From: Rhizobiaceae bacterium
GTDB taxonomy: Bacteria > Pseudomonadota > Alphaproteobacteria > Rhizobiales > Rhizobiaceae
DNA: 64,000 nucleotides
Direction of reading: 5' to 3'
Assembly (NCBI GenBank): GCA_016742175.1
Contig: JACVCH010000018.1
Coordinates: 1 to 64,000 of the forward strand
Position 1 is the first letter of the stretch, and the number at the start of each line of letters is the position of its first letter. Below, piece by piece: positions 26,151 to 34,695 of the stretch. The translations under genes and the position numbers were made by a program. The notes below the pieces were generated by a model, which worked only from the letters and a program-made list of their open reading frames with translations, ran no database searches and had not been told where the DNA came from.

Positions 26151-26196
26151 ATTACTGGGAAATGCCTGCGAAGGCCGCAATCGAAAGGGTTCAGTC

Positions 26197-28011
26197 ATGA
26201 CGAGGGATGAGGGTCGAAAGCTGCGGTCGCGGGCCTGGTTCGACAATCCGCTGAACCCGGACATGACGGCGCTCTACCTCGAACGCTACCTGAATTACGG
26301 CCTGTCGCAGGACGAATTGCAATCGGGAAAGCCGATCATCGGCATCGCGCAGACGGGCTCGGACCTGTCGCCATGCAACCGGCATCATCTGGAACTGTCC
26401 AAGCGCGTGCGCGAAGGCATCCGCGAGGCCGGCGGCATCGCCATCGAGTTTCCCGTCCATCCGATCCAGGAGACCGGCAAGCGTCCGACCGCCTCGCTCG
26501 ACCGCAACCTCGCCTATCTCGGCCTGGTGGAGGTGCTCTACGGCTATCCGCTCGACGGCGTCGTGCTCAATATCGGCTGCGACAAGACCACCCCGGCCAT
26601 GCTGATGGGGGCGGCGACGGTCAATATCCCCGCCATCGCGCTGTCGGTCGGCCCGATGCTCAATGGCTGGTTCCGCGGCGAGCGCACCGGCTCGGGCACC
26701 ATCGTCTGGAAGGCCCGCGAGATGATGGCCGCGGGCGAGATCGACTATGCCGGCTTCGTCAAGCTGGTGGCGAGTTCGGCGCCGTCCACCGGCTATTGCA
26801 ACACGATGGGCACGGCGACCACGATGAACAGCCTTGCTGAGGCGCTCGGCATGCAGTTGCCCGGCTCGGCCGCCATCCCCGCGCCCTACCGCGACCGCCA
26901 GGAAATGGCCTATCTGACGGGCAAGCGCATCGTCGCGATGGTCGAAGAGGACATGAAGCCGTCCGACATCCTGACGCGCGACGCCTTCATCAACGCCATC
27001 CGGGTCAATTCCGCGATCGGCGGCTCGACCAACGCTCCGATCCATCTCAACGCGCTGGCGCGCCATGTCGGCGTCGAATTGTCGATCGACGACTGGCAGA
27101 CCTATGGCGAGGACGTGCCGCTCCTCGTCAACCTGCAGCCGGCCGGCGAATATCTCGGCGAGGACTATTACCACGCCGGCGGGGTGCCGGCCGTCGTCGC
27201 GCAGCTCATGACCCATGACCTGATCGCCGCCGACGCGATGACCGTCAACGGCCGCACGATCGGCGAGAATTGCCGCAACGCCGCGATCGAGGACGAGCGT
27301 GTCATCCGGCCGTTCGACAAACCGCTGAAGACGAATGCCGGCTTCCGGGTGCTGCGCGGAAACCTCTTCGACAGCGCCATCATGAAGATGTCGGTGATCT
27401 CGCAGGAATTCCGCGAGCGCTACCTCTCCGACCCCGCGCAGCCCATGGCCTTCGAGGGCCGGGCGATCGTGTTCGACGGGCCGGAGGATTACCACCACCG
27501 GATCGACGATCCGGCGCTCGGCATCGACGAGCGCTGCGTCCTCTTCATGCGCGGCGCCGGCCCGATCGGCTATCCCGGCGCGGCCGAGGTCGTGAACATG
27601 CGCGCACCCGACTACCTGATCAAGCGCGGCATCCACTCGCTGCCCTGCATCGGCGACGGCCGACAGTCCGGCACGTCCGGATCGCCGTCCATCCTGAACG
27701 CCTCGCCGGAGGCTGCGCTGAACGGCGGGCTGGCGCTCCTGAAGACCGGCGACCGCGTTCGCATCGACCTGAAGAACGGCACGGCGGACATGCTGGTCGA
27801 CGACGCAGAAATGCAGGCCCGCCGCACCGAGCTCGAAGGCCGGGGCGGATACGCGATCCCTGCGCATCAGACGCCGTGGCAGGAAATCCAGCGCGGCCTC
27901 GTCTCGCAGCTCGAGACGGGCATGGTGCTGGAACCGGCGGTCGCCTATCGCCGGCTCGCCCAGGGCGGCGTCGACGGCACGCTGCCGCTCGTCCCGCGCG
28001 ACAATCACTGA
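26197..28011 (+). CDS. IlvD/Edd-family sugar-acid dehydratase
   Basis: 604 residues. Cys60 (DLSPC), Cys128 ([11 protein letters not shown]) and Cys201 ([16 protein letters not shown]) are the three cluster ligands of the [2Fe-2S] aldonate dehydratases, offset by one from L-arabinonate dehydratase. The catalytic region [18 protein letters not shown] and the C-terminal [21 protein letters not shown] are intact. It removes water from an aldonate to give a 2-keto-3-deoxy acid. It is the pentonate/hexonate type rather than biosynthetic IlvD, as judged by the [24 protein letters not shown] segment and the context. The exact substrate is not determined by sequence. It heads a four-gene operon under operator copy 3. 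Confidence 0.88.
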   Translation: MTRDEGRKLRSRAWFDNPLNPDMTALYLERYLNYGLSQDELQSGKPIIGIAQTGSDLSPCNRHHLELSKRVREGIREAGGIAIEFPVHPIQETGKRPTASLDRNLAYLGLVEVLYGYPLDGVVLNIGCDKTTPAMLMGAATVNIPAIALSVGPMLNGWFRGERTGSGTIVWKAREMMAAGEIDYAGFVKLVASSAPSTGYCNTMGTATTMNSLAEALGMQLPGSAAIPAPYRDRQEMAYLTGKRIVAMVEEDMKPSDILTRDAFINAIRVNSAIGGSTNAPIHLNALARHVGVELSIDDWQTYGEDVPLLVNLQPAGEYLGEDYYHAGGVPAVVAQLMTHDLIAADAMTVNGRTIGENCRNAAIEDERVIRPFDKPLKTNAGFRVLRGNLFDSAIMKMSVISQEFRERYLSDPAQPMAFEGRAIVFDGPEDYHHRIDDPALGIDERCVLFMRGAGPIGYPGAAEVVNMRAPDYLIKRGIHSLPCIGDGRQSGTSGSPSILNASPEAALNGGLALLKTGDRVRIDLKNGTADMLVDDAEMQARRTELEGRGGYAIPAHQTPWQEIQRGLVSQLETGMVLEPAVAYRRLAQGGVDGTLPLVPRDNH

Positions 28012-28036
28012 ACGGTCGAAACGAAGGAGAGCGCCG

Positions 28037-29014
28037 ATGCGCATACTGGTTCTTGGCGGCGCGGGCATGGTCGGCCGCCGTCTCGTCGAAGCGCTCGTGG
28101 CGAGCGGGGAACTCGGCGGACGGCGGATCGACGCGATCGATTCATTCGACGTCGTCGAAGGCGGGGTGGCCTCGCCGCTGGTCTCGACGAGCGCCGGCGA
28201 CATCGCAGACGCAGAGACCATCACGAGCCTTGTCGCGGCCCGGCCGGACGTCATCTTCCATCTCGCGTCGATCGTCTCCGGCGAGGCGGAGGTCGAGTTC
28301 GAGAAGGGATACCGGATCAATCTGGTCGGCATGCAGAATTTGCTCGAAGCGATCCGCGTTGCGGGCGACGACTACCGCCCGCGCCTCGTCTTTACCTCCT
28401 CGATCGCCGTTTTCGGCGCCCCGTTCGAGGAGCCGATCCGCGACACCTTCCTGCACGCGCCGCTGACGAGCTACGGCACGCAAAAGGCGATCTGCGAACT
28501 CTTGTTGTCGGACTACAGCCGCAAGGGTTTCGTCGATGGCGTCGGCATCCGCCTGCCGACGATCGTCGTGCGTCCCGGCAAGCCGAACAAGGCGGCTTCG
28601 AGCTTCTTCTCCGGCATCATCCGCGAACCGCTCGCCGGCCTCGAAGCGGTGCTCCCGGTTGGGGACGACGTGCGGCACTGGGTGGCGAGCCCGGCGGCCG
28701 CGGTCGGCTTCCTGCTGCATGCCGCGACGCTCGACACCGCGGTTCTCGGCGACCGGCGTTCGCTGACGATGCCCGGCCTGTCGATCACGGTCGGCGAGAT
28801 GGTGGAGACGCTGCGGCAGATCGCCGGCGAGGACACCGCGGCGCTGGTCAAGCGCAAGCCGGATGCCGCGATCGCCAAGATCGTCGCCGGCTGGCCGCGC
28901 GACTTTTCGGCCGAGCGCGCGACTTCCGTCGGCTTCGTGGCGGATACGGATTTCGCAGCGATCGTGAACGCGCACATCGCCGACGAGCGGGCAAGACAGG
29001 AGAACGCAGCATGA
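28037..29014 (+). CDS. NAD-dependent epimerase/dehydratase-family dehydrogenase, DenD-like
   Basis: 325 residues, extended-SDR fold: GGAGMVG (7-13) binds NAD, Ser121/Ser122 with Tyr146 and Lys150 (SYGTQK) form the active site, and VGIRLPTIVVRPGKPNKAASSFFSGIIREPLAG is the signature of the DenD (D-erythronate 2-dehydrogenase) group. Known DenD works with OtnI and OtnK, which are absent here, so D-erythronate use is not supported by the operon. It probably oxidises a C2 or C3 hydroxyl of a sugar acid. GGAGAGCGCC precedes the ATG. The stop overlaps the next start (ATGA). Confidence 0.8.
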   Translation: MRILVLGGAGMVGRRLVEALVASGELGGRRIDAIDSFDVVEGGVASPLVSTSAGDIADAETITSLVAARPDVIFHLASIVSGEAEVEFEKGYRINLVGMQNLLEAIRVAGDDYRPRLVFTSSIAVFGAPFEEPIRDTFLHAPLTSYGTQKAICELLLSDYSRKGFVDGVGIRLPTIVVRPGKPNKAASSFFSGIIREPLAGLEAVLPVGDDVRHWVASPAAAVGFLLHAATLDTAVLGDRRSLTMPGLSITVGEMVETLRQIAGEDTAALVKRKPDAAIAKIVAGWPRDFSAERATSVGFVADTDFAAIVNAHIADERARQENAA

Positions 29015-29922
29015 CCAGCGCACGCGAACGGATCGGCTTCATCGGCGTTGGCCTGATGGGCCACGGCATGGCGAAGAACATCGTCGAGGCCGGCTATCCG
29101 GTGACGATCATGGGTCATCGCAACCGCGAGCCCGTCGAGGATCTGCGAACGCGCGGCGCGAGCGAGGCCGAAAAGGTGGCCGACCTCGCCGCCGGCTGCG
29201 ACATCGTCTTCCTGTGCCTGCCCGGCAGTCCGCAGGTCGAAGCGGTGGTAGGGGAGATTCTCGCCAACAAGGGCGCGGTCCACACGATCGTCGATTGCTC
29301 GACCGCCAATCCGGTCTCGACGCGCAACCTCGCCGAGGCATGCAGGGCGGCCGGGATCACGCTTGTCGACGCGCCGCTCGCGCGCACGCCCAAGGAGGCA
29401 TGGGAGGGCCAGCTCGACACGATGGTCGGCGCGAGCGAGGCGGATTTCGCGCGGCTCGAGCCGCTCTTCAAGAGCTGGGCGGCCCGGATCGTGCGGGTGG
29501 GCGACGTCGGCGCCGGCCACACGGTCAAGCTCCTCAACAACTTCGTCGCGCTCGGCTATGCCGCGCTCTACGCGGAGGTGCTGGCGATCGGCGCGAAGAA
29601 CGGCGTCGACGCCGCGACCTTCCGCGACATCATCAATGGCAGCCGGATGGATTGCGGCTTCTTCCAGACCTTCATGCAGTATGCGGTGGACGGAAACCGC
29701 GACGCGCACAAATTCGCATTGCGCAACGCGCACAAGGACATGCGCTATGTGGCCGGTCTCGCCAACGACAGCGGCATCGCCTCGCATCTCGCATCGAGCG
29801 TGAAGAACACCTTCGCCACTGCGGAAGGGATCGGGCGCGGCGATGACTACGTGCCGATGCTCGCCGACATCGTGGCCGAACTCAACGGCATCGATCGCAA
29901 GGCGAAGGGCGGCCGGGCATGA
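29011..29922 (+). CDS. Beta-hydroxyacid dehydrogenase (3-HIBDH/GarR/LtnD superfamily)
   Basis: 303 residues. GVGLMGHGMAKNI (12-24) binds NAD(P) and Lys173 in GHTVKLLNNF is catalytic. The usual substrate motif DAPVSGG is replaced by DAPLARTPKEAWEG (120-133), so the acid-binding site is atypical for 3-hydroxyisobutyrate or tartronate-semialdehyde enzymes. It is translationally coupled to both neighbours (ATGA overlaps), which implies stoichiometric action with the DenD-like enzyme and the following SDR. A sugar-acid substrate is likely; which carbon it oxidises or reduces cannot be read from the sequence. Confidence 0.82.
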   Translation: MTSARERIGFIGVGLMGHGMAKNIVEAGYPVTIMGHRNREPVEDLRTRGASEAEKVADLAAGCDIVFLCLPGSPQVEAVVGEILANKGAVHTIVDCSTANPVSTRNLAEACRAAGITLVDAPLARTPKEAWEGQLDTMVGASEADFARLEPLFKSWAARIVRVGDVGAGHTVKLLNNFVALGYAALYAEVLAIGAKNGVDAATFRDIINGSRMDCGFFQTFMQYAVDGNRDAHKFALRNAHKDMRYVAGLANDSGIASHLASSVKNTFATAEGIGRGDDYVPMLADIVAELNGIDRKAKGGRA

Positions 29923-30662
29923 ACCGCATCGATCTGGAAGGACGCAAGGCGATCATCACCGGTGGTGCGCGCGGGATCGGATTCGCCACCGCGCAGCGCA
30001 TGGCCGACAGCGGCGCCCTGGTCGAATTGTGGGACATTGACGCGGCCGCCATCGACGAGGCGGTCGCAATGCTCGGCGACAAGGCGACCGGCGCGGTGGT
30101 GGAACTGACCGACGAAGGCGCTGTCGCCGCTGCGGCGCGCAGGAGCTTCGATGCCCGGCCGGTCGACATCCTGGTCAACAATGCCGGCATCACCGGCGGC
30201 AACGGCAAGACCTGGGAGCTCGCGCCGGATGTCTGGCGGCGCACGGTCGAGGTCAACCTCGTCGCGCCGTACCTGACCTGCCATGCGCTGGTGCCGCTCA
30301 TGATGGCGTCGGGCTATGGCCGCGTCGTCAACGTCGCGTCGATCGCCGGCAAGGAGGGCAATCCCAACGCCTCGCACTATTCCGCGTCCAAGGCCGGGCT
30401 GATCGCTCTGACCAAGTCGCTCGGCAAGGAACTGGCGGGATCGGGCATCCTGGTCAACTGCGTGACGCCGGCGGCGGCGCGAACGGGCATCTTCGACCAG
30501 ATGACGCAGGAGCATATCGACTACATGCTCGCGAAGATTCCGCTCAACCGCTTCGTCGAGCCGGCAGAGGTCGCGGCCATGATCGCGTGGCTGTCCTCGG
30601 ACGACTGCTCCTTCACCACCGGCGCGGTCTTCGACATCTCCGGCGGCCGCGCGGTCTACTGA
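29919..30662 (+). CDS. SDR oxidoreductase
   Basis: 247 residues, classical SDR with TGGARGIG (14-21), NNAG (87-90), Ser141, Tyr154 and Lys158. It is the last gene of the dehydratase operon and starts within the stop of the previous gene. Similar proteins are annotated as sugar or 3-oxoacyl reductases; in this setting a sugar or aldonate dehydrogenase is more plausible than fatty-acid synthesis. It is the third SDR of the regulon, so redundancy or different substrates must be considered. No terminator was found before dusA. Confidence 0.83.
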   Translation: MNRIDLEGRKAIITGGARGIGFATAQRMADSGALVELWDIDAAAIDEAVAMLGDKATGAVVELTDEGAVAAAARRSFDARPVDILVNNAGITGGNGKTWELAPDVWRRTVEVNLVAPYLTCHALVPLMMASGYGRVVNVASIAGKEGNPNASHYSASKAGLIALTKSLGKELAGSGILVNCVTPAAARTGIFDQMTQEHIDYMLAKIPLNRFVEPAEVAAMIAWLSSDDCSFTTGAVFDISGGRAVY

Positions 30663-30729
30663 CCCTCGGACGCTCGCTGGCCATCGCGGCCGGGATCGGC
30701 TAAACCGCGGCGCAAAGGATGATCGCCGC

Positions 30730-31731
30730 TTGACCCGACCGCTCTACCAGAAGCCCGTCTTCGCCATCGCACCCATGATGGACTGGACCGACCGCCACTG
30801 CCGGTATTTCCACCGGCAGATGACGCGTCATGCGCTTCTCTATACCGAGATGGTGGTGGCCGATGCGGTGATACACGGCAATCGCGACCGCCTGCTGGGC
30901 TTTGCGCCGGAAGAACATCCGGTCGCCCTGCAGCTTGGCGGCAGCGATCCGGAGAAGCTTGCGAGGGCCGCGGAAATTGCGGCCGAGTGGGGGTATGACG
31001 AGATCAACCTCAATGTCGGCTGCCCGTCGGACCGCGTGCAGAGCGGCACGTTCGGCGCCTGCCTGATGCGCACGCCGGACCTTGTGGCCGGCTGCGTTTC
31101 GGCGATGAAGGCGGCGGTGGCCGTACCGGTCACGGTCAAGTGCCGCATCGGCGTCGACGAGCAGGACCCGGAGATCGCGCTCGACGAGGTTGCCGACAAG
31201 GTGCTGGCCGCGGGCGCCGACGCGCTTTGGGTTCACGCGCGCAAGGCATGGCTGCAGGGGCTGAGCCCGAAGGAAAACCGGGACATTCCGCCGCTCGACT
31301 ACGACCGGGTCTACCGTCTGAAGGCTCGGCTCGGCGCGGATTTCGTCGGCATCAATGGCGGCATTGCCGATCTCGATGAATGCCTTCGTCACCTGGAGCA
31401 TACGGACGGCGCCATGCTTGGCCGCGCCGCCTACCACAATCCCGGCCTGCTCGCCGAAGTCGACCAGTGCATCTTCGGCGCGGCCGAGGCTCCGATCGAA
31501 TGGCGCGAACTCATCGACCGCATGGCGGACTACAGCGCAGCGCATATCGCCGCCGGCGGCCGGCTGACTCATGTCACGCGGCACATGGTCGGCCTGTTCC
31601 ATGGCATGCCGGGCGCGCGACGGTTCCGCCAGATCCTCTCGACGGACGCGACGCGGCCGGGTGCGGGGCCGGAAGTCCTGCGCGCGGCCTTTGCCGAAAT
31701 AAGCCTGGACCAGAGCCGCGACGCGGCCTGA
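30730..31731 (+). CDS. dusA: tRNA-dihydrouridine(20/20a) synthase
   Basis: 333 residues; reduces uridine 20/20a in the D-loop of tRNAs using FMN and NADPH. Family motifs: APMMDWTDRHCRYFHRQ (14-30), NLNVGCPSDRVQSGTFGACLM with the catalytic Cys (about 95-115), VHARKAWLQGLSPKENR and HMVGLFHGMPGARRFRQIL. The start appears to be TTG at 30730 with AAAGGA 10 bases upstream; no in-frame ATG or GTG is available before the conserved core except the internal ATG of the MMDW motif, which is too late. It stands alone and is not part of the catabolic operon. Confidence 0.93.
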   Translation: MTRPLYQKPVFAIAPMMDWTDRHCRYFHRQMTRHALLYTEMVVADAVIHGNRDRLLGFAPEEHPVALQLGGSDPEKLARAAEIAAEWGYDEINLNVGCPSDRVQSGTFGACLMRTPDLVAGCVSAMKAAVAVPVTVKCRIGVDEQDPEIALDEVADKVLAAGADALWVHARKAWLQGLSPKENRDIPPLDYDRVYRLKARLGADFVGINGGIADLDECLRHLEHTDGAMLGRAAYHNPGLLAEVDQCIFGAAEAPIEWRELIDRMADYSAAHIAAGGRLTHVTRHMVGLFHGMPGARRFRQILSTDATRPGAGPEVLRAAFAEISLDQSRDAA

Positions 31732-31788
31732 GCGGTTTACTTTCCCCTCCCGTCACGTTAGCGCACGAGCGCAACGAATTGCGGGGGA

Positions 31789-32628
31789 ATGCGCATGTCC
31801 GGACTTGATCTGCCGTGGAGCGAGCTTGCGGTCTTTGCCGCGGCGATCGCCGCCGCGGGCGTCGTCGCGGGCCTGATGGCCGGGATTTTCGGCATCGGAG
31901 GCGGCGCGGTGCTGGTGCCGGTCTTCTACCAGGTGTTCGGCCTGCTCGGCGTCGACGAAGTCGTTCGCATGCACCTGGCGGTCGGCTCGTCGCTGGCGAT
32001 CATCATCCCGACCTCGATCCGCTCCTTCACCGGCCACAAGGCGCGCGGCGCGGTCGACATGGATCTGTTGAAGAGCTTCCTGATCCCGGTGCCGATCGGC
32101 GTCGTGCTGGCGTCGATCACCGCCGCCTACATCTCCAGCGAAGGCCTGCGCATCGTCTTCGCCGTCCTGATGCTGCTCGTCGCAGTGCGGCTTTTGTTCA
32201 ATCGCGAATCCTGGAAGCTCAACGGCGACCTGCCGGGAACGGGCGGGCGCAGCGTGGCCGGCGTCGTCATCGGCTATTTCTCGACCCTGATGGGCATCGG
32301 CGGCGGCGTCATGAACAACACTTTCATGACCATCTACGGAAGGCCGATGCATCAGGCTGTGGCGACGTCGTCGGGCGTCGGCGTCCTGATCGCCATCCCC
32401 GGCACGATCGGCTACATCTGGGCCGGCTGGGACCATCCCGACCTGCCGATCCTGTCCACCGGCTTCATCAACTGGATCGCCGTCGCGCTGATCATTCCGA
32501 TCGCCTTGATCGTGACGCCCTATGGCGTCCGCATCGCGCATGCGCTGAAGAAGCGGCAACTCGAGGTCGCCTTCGGCCTCTTCTGCATCTTCATCTCCGC
32601 GCGGTTCTTCATAAGCCTGATCGAGTAG
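31789..32628 (+). CDS. TSUP-family (TauE/SafE) permease
   Basis: 279 residues with eight or so membrane spans arranged as two repeats, each starting with a glycine-rich motif: AGLMAGIFGIGGGAVLVPVFYQVF and GYFSTLMGIGGGVMNNTFM. Members export sulfite, sulfonates or sulfur-containing organic acids, or take up related anions; nothing here points to a particular substrate. The start at 31789 is preceded by GGGGGA; an ATG two codons later is possible. The stop is three bases from the stop of the convergent protease gene. Confidence 0.87.
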   Translation: MRMSGLDLPWSELAVFAAAIAAAGVVAGLMAGIFGIGGGAVLVPVFYQVFGLLGVDEVVRMHLAVGSSLAIIIPTSIRSFTGHKARGAVDMDLLKSFLIPVPIGVVLASITAAYISSEGLRIVFAVLMLLVAVRLLFNRESWKLNGDLPGTGGRSVAGVVIGYFSTLMGIGGGVMNNTFMTIYGRPMHQAVATSSGVGVLIAIPGTIGYIWAGWDHPDLPILSTGFINWIAVALIIPIALIVTPYGVRIAHALKKRQLEVAFGLFCIFISARFFISLIE

Positions 32629-32631
32629 CGC

Positions 32632-33336
32632 TCAATCGCGCAGGATGAGCCGCTCGCCGCGCATGTCGAAGCCCGACAGCGAGCCGATGAAGTTCATGCC
32701 AAGAAGCGTGCGGTCGAGCTGACCGTCCGCAGCGACGAGGGCGGGCAGGCGGGTGCGTGAAATCTCGCCGATGCGGATTTCGTCGATGACGATTTGCGCC
32801 GCCTGCGCCGGGCCGTTGGCTGTCATGATCGGCACGGTGAAGCTCAGATCGTCCGGCTCGAAGCCGATGCGGCGGGCATCCGTGGCGCTGAGCACGGTCG
32901 TCGTCGCGCCGGTGTCGACGACGGTGTTGACGCTCGTGCCGTTGATCGAGGCGCGAATCTCGAAATGGCCGTTCGCCATCCGGTCGATCATGACCGCCGC
33001 GCGGCCGTCGTCGCCGACCATCGAGAGCGGACTTCCGGGAATGAGACCGGCCGTCAGGCGGCTGCCGACATCCTGCAATTCGTAGCGATACTGATAGCCG
33101 ACCATCAGCGCCATGATGATGACGAGCCAGATGGCGAGCGTGCGGGCCATCGGGCCGAAGCGCTGGCCCGAGCCCAGGATGCCGACGGCGACGACCGCGC
33201 CGAGAAGGCCGAGATAGAGCGTCTGCGCGAAGCTGTCGCCGTCGAGGCCGAAGAGCGTGCCGCCGTCGCCCGTCGCGATCAGCGCGACGAGCCCGATGGC
33301 CATGACTGCGATTACTATCCAGAAGAGGCGTCCCAT
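32632..33336 (-). CDS. Membrane-anchored retropepsin-like aspartic protease (clan AA)
   Basis: 234 residues. Two hydrophobic segments (about 5-22 and 36-55) and a third at about 65-82 precede a single retropepsin-like domain with the active-site motif VVDTGATTTVLS (about 143-154) and a closing LLGMNFIGSLSGFDM. These proteins (TIGR02281-like) act on the periplasmic side as dimers; substrates are unknown. The gene lies four bases downstream of the DUF1289 gene, and the two are commonly paired in alphaproteobacteria. Confidence 0.85.
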   Translation of the reverse strand: MGRLFWIVIAVMAIGLVALIATGDGGTLFGLDGDSFAQTLYLGLLGAVVAVGILGSGQRFGPMARTLAIWLVIIMALMVGYQYRYELQDVGSRLTAGLIPGSPLSMVGDDGRAAVMIDRMANGHFEIRASINGTSVNTVVDTGATTTVLSATDARRIGFEPDDLSFTVPIMTANGPAQAAQIVIDEIRIGEISRTRLPALVAADGQLDRTLLGMNFIGSLSGFDMRGERLILRD

Positions 33337-33339
33337 CGC

Positions 33340-33576
33340 TCAGTCCTGCGCCAGGTCGCGTTCGCGCGCCATGCGCGCGCGCCGGGTCTCGCGGCGGGGG
33401 CGGCGTTCCATCGTTTCCATGCGCGCGGGCAGTTCCGCCATCGTCTCGCGCCGCGCCTGCGGCGTCATCGCAGTCCACGCGCCAATCTCCTCGCGCGTGC
33501 GCCCGCAGCCGAAGCAATAGCCGGTCGCCATGTCGATCGAGCAGACGAGGATGCAGGGCGATTCGATCGCGGTCAT
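33340..33576 (-). CDS. DUF1289 family protein
   Basis: 78 residues from the ATG at 33576, which has AAGGAA 6-7 bases upstream; the longer frame from 33600 has no ribosome binding site. Four cysteines in SPCILVCSIDMATGYCFGCGRTREEIGAW form the conserved probable metal or Fe-S site of DUF1289, and the C-terminus is an Arg-rich helix. The function is unknown; it is probably expressed together with the aspartic protease immediately downstream. Confidence 0.85.
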   Translation of the reverse strand: MTAIESPCILVCSIDMATGYCFGCGRTREEIGAWTAMTPQARRETMAELPARMETMERRPRRETRRARMARERDLAQD

Positions 33577-33704
33577 CAAGAGTTCCTTGCCATCCGTCAC
33601 AGATGGGTCAATTCGCGAACCGACGCAAGACGAGCGGCGGCATCGGCCATTGTGATCGCGACGCGACTTGGGTATGCGCTAACGCAGATTCCGAGGAGCA
33701 TTCG

Positions 33705-34694
33705 ATGACCAGCGGCCTGCCTTTCGACGATTATCGCGACCTCCTGCGACGCCTGCCCGAGGCGGACAAGGCGGCGCGGCGCGACGCGGAAGCGCGGCTG
33801 CGGCTTCTCGAAGGGCAGGGCGTGCCGCTCGGCCGCATGGGCGAACTGGCCGTCTGGCTGGCCGGTTGGCAGGCCCGGAGCCAGCTGCAGATTTCGCGGC
33901 CGATGGTCACGCTCTTTGCCGGCACGCACGGGATCGCGAAGCATGGCATCAGCACGCGTCAGGCGAACGAGACGCAGGCAATGGTCGAGTTCTGCGCGGC
34001 GGGCGGCGCGGCGATCAACCAGATCTGCGCGGCAAACGATTTCGGCCTCAAGGTCTTCGATCTCGCGTTGCACCTGCCGGTGGACGACATCTCGGAAGGC
34101 CCGGCCTTCGACGAGCGCGGCTGCGCCGTGACCATGGCCTTCGGCATGGAGGCGATCGCAGGCGGCGCGGACCTGATCGGCATCGGCAGCCTCGGCGTCG
34201 GCGGCGAGACGGTGGCGGCGGCGCTCCTGATGGCACTTCACGGAAGGGCCGCGCTCGACTGGATCGAGCCGGTCGGCGAGCCCGACCTGACCGAACGGCG
34301 CATCCGCCTGATCGACAAGGCGGTCGCGCTGCATGGGAGCCATGTGAAAGACCCGCTGGAGGCGCTGCGCCGCCTCGGCGGACGCGAGATCGCCGCGATC
34401 GCCGGTGCCATCCTTGCGGCGCGCATGGAGCGGATTCCGGTGGTGCTCGACGGCATCGTGTCGCTGGCCGCTGCGGCAGTGCTCCATTGCGTCCGGCCCG
34501 AAGCGATCGACCATTGCCTGCTCGGCCACGCGACGACCAATCGCGGCCAGCGCCATGCGGCGCAGGCGCTCGGCCTGAAGCCGATCCTCGACCTCGAAAT
34601 AGGCGAAGGCGAGGGGATCGGCGCGGCGATGGGCGCACTGGTGCTGAAGAACGCGGCGCAGACCTTCGGCTCGATGACGATCCGGCAGAACTGA
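33705..34694 (+). CDS. cobT: Nicotinate-nucleotide--dimethylbenzimidazole phosphoribosyltransferase
   Basis: 329 residues; makes alpha-ribazole phosphate, the lower-ligand precursor of cobalamin (called CobU in the Pseudomonas denitrificans scheme). Visible motifs: FAGTHGIAKHGIS (about 69-81), GIGSLGVGGETVAAALL, and the C-terminal LDLEIGEGEGIGAAMGALVLKNA with the catalytic glutamate. GAGGAG lies 6-7 bases before the ATG. No cobS or other cobalamin gene flanks it, and no B12 riboswitch was recognised in the 104 bases upstream. It ends one base from the convergent kinase gene. Confidence 0.93.
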   Translation: MTSGLPFDDYRDLLRRLPEADKAARRDAEARLRLLEGQGVPLGRMGELAVWLAGWQARSQLQISRPMVTLFAGTHGIAKHGISTRQANETQAMVEFCAAGGAAINQICAANDFGLKVFDLALHLPVDDISEGPAFDERGCAVTMAFGMEAIAGGADLIGIGSLGVGGETVAAALLMALHGRAALDWIEPVGEPDLTERRIRLIDKAVALHGSHVKDPLEALRRLGGREIAAIAGAILAARMERIPVVLDGIVSLAAAAVLHCVRPEAIDHCLLGHATTNRGQRHAAQALGLKPILDLEIGEGEGIGAAMGALVLKNAAQTFGSMTIRQN

Positions 34695-34695
34695 T

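Noticed and set aside
26191-28332. Minus-strand frame of about 710 codons opposite the dehydratase
   Set aside because: Antisense to an intact Fe-S enzyme; no plausible start signal or domain.
33601-33704. B12 riboswitch before cobT
   Set aside because: Only 104 bases, and no B12-box-like sequence or fitting stems were seen.
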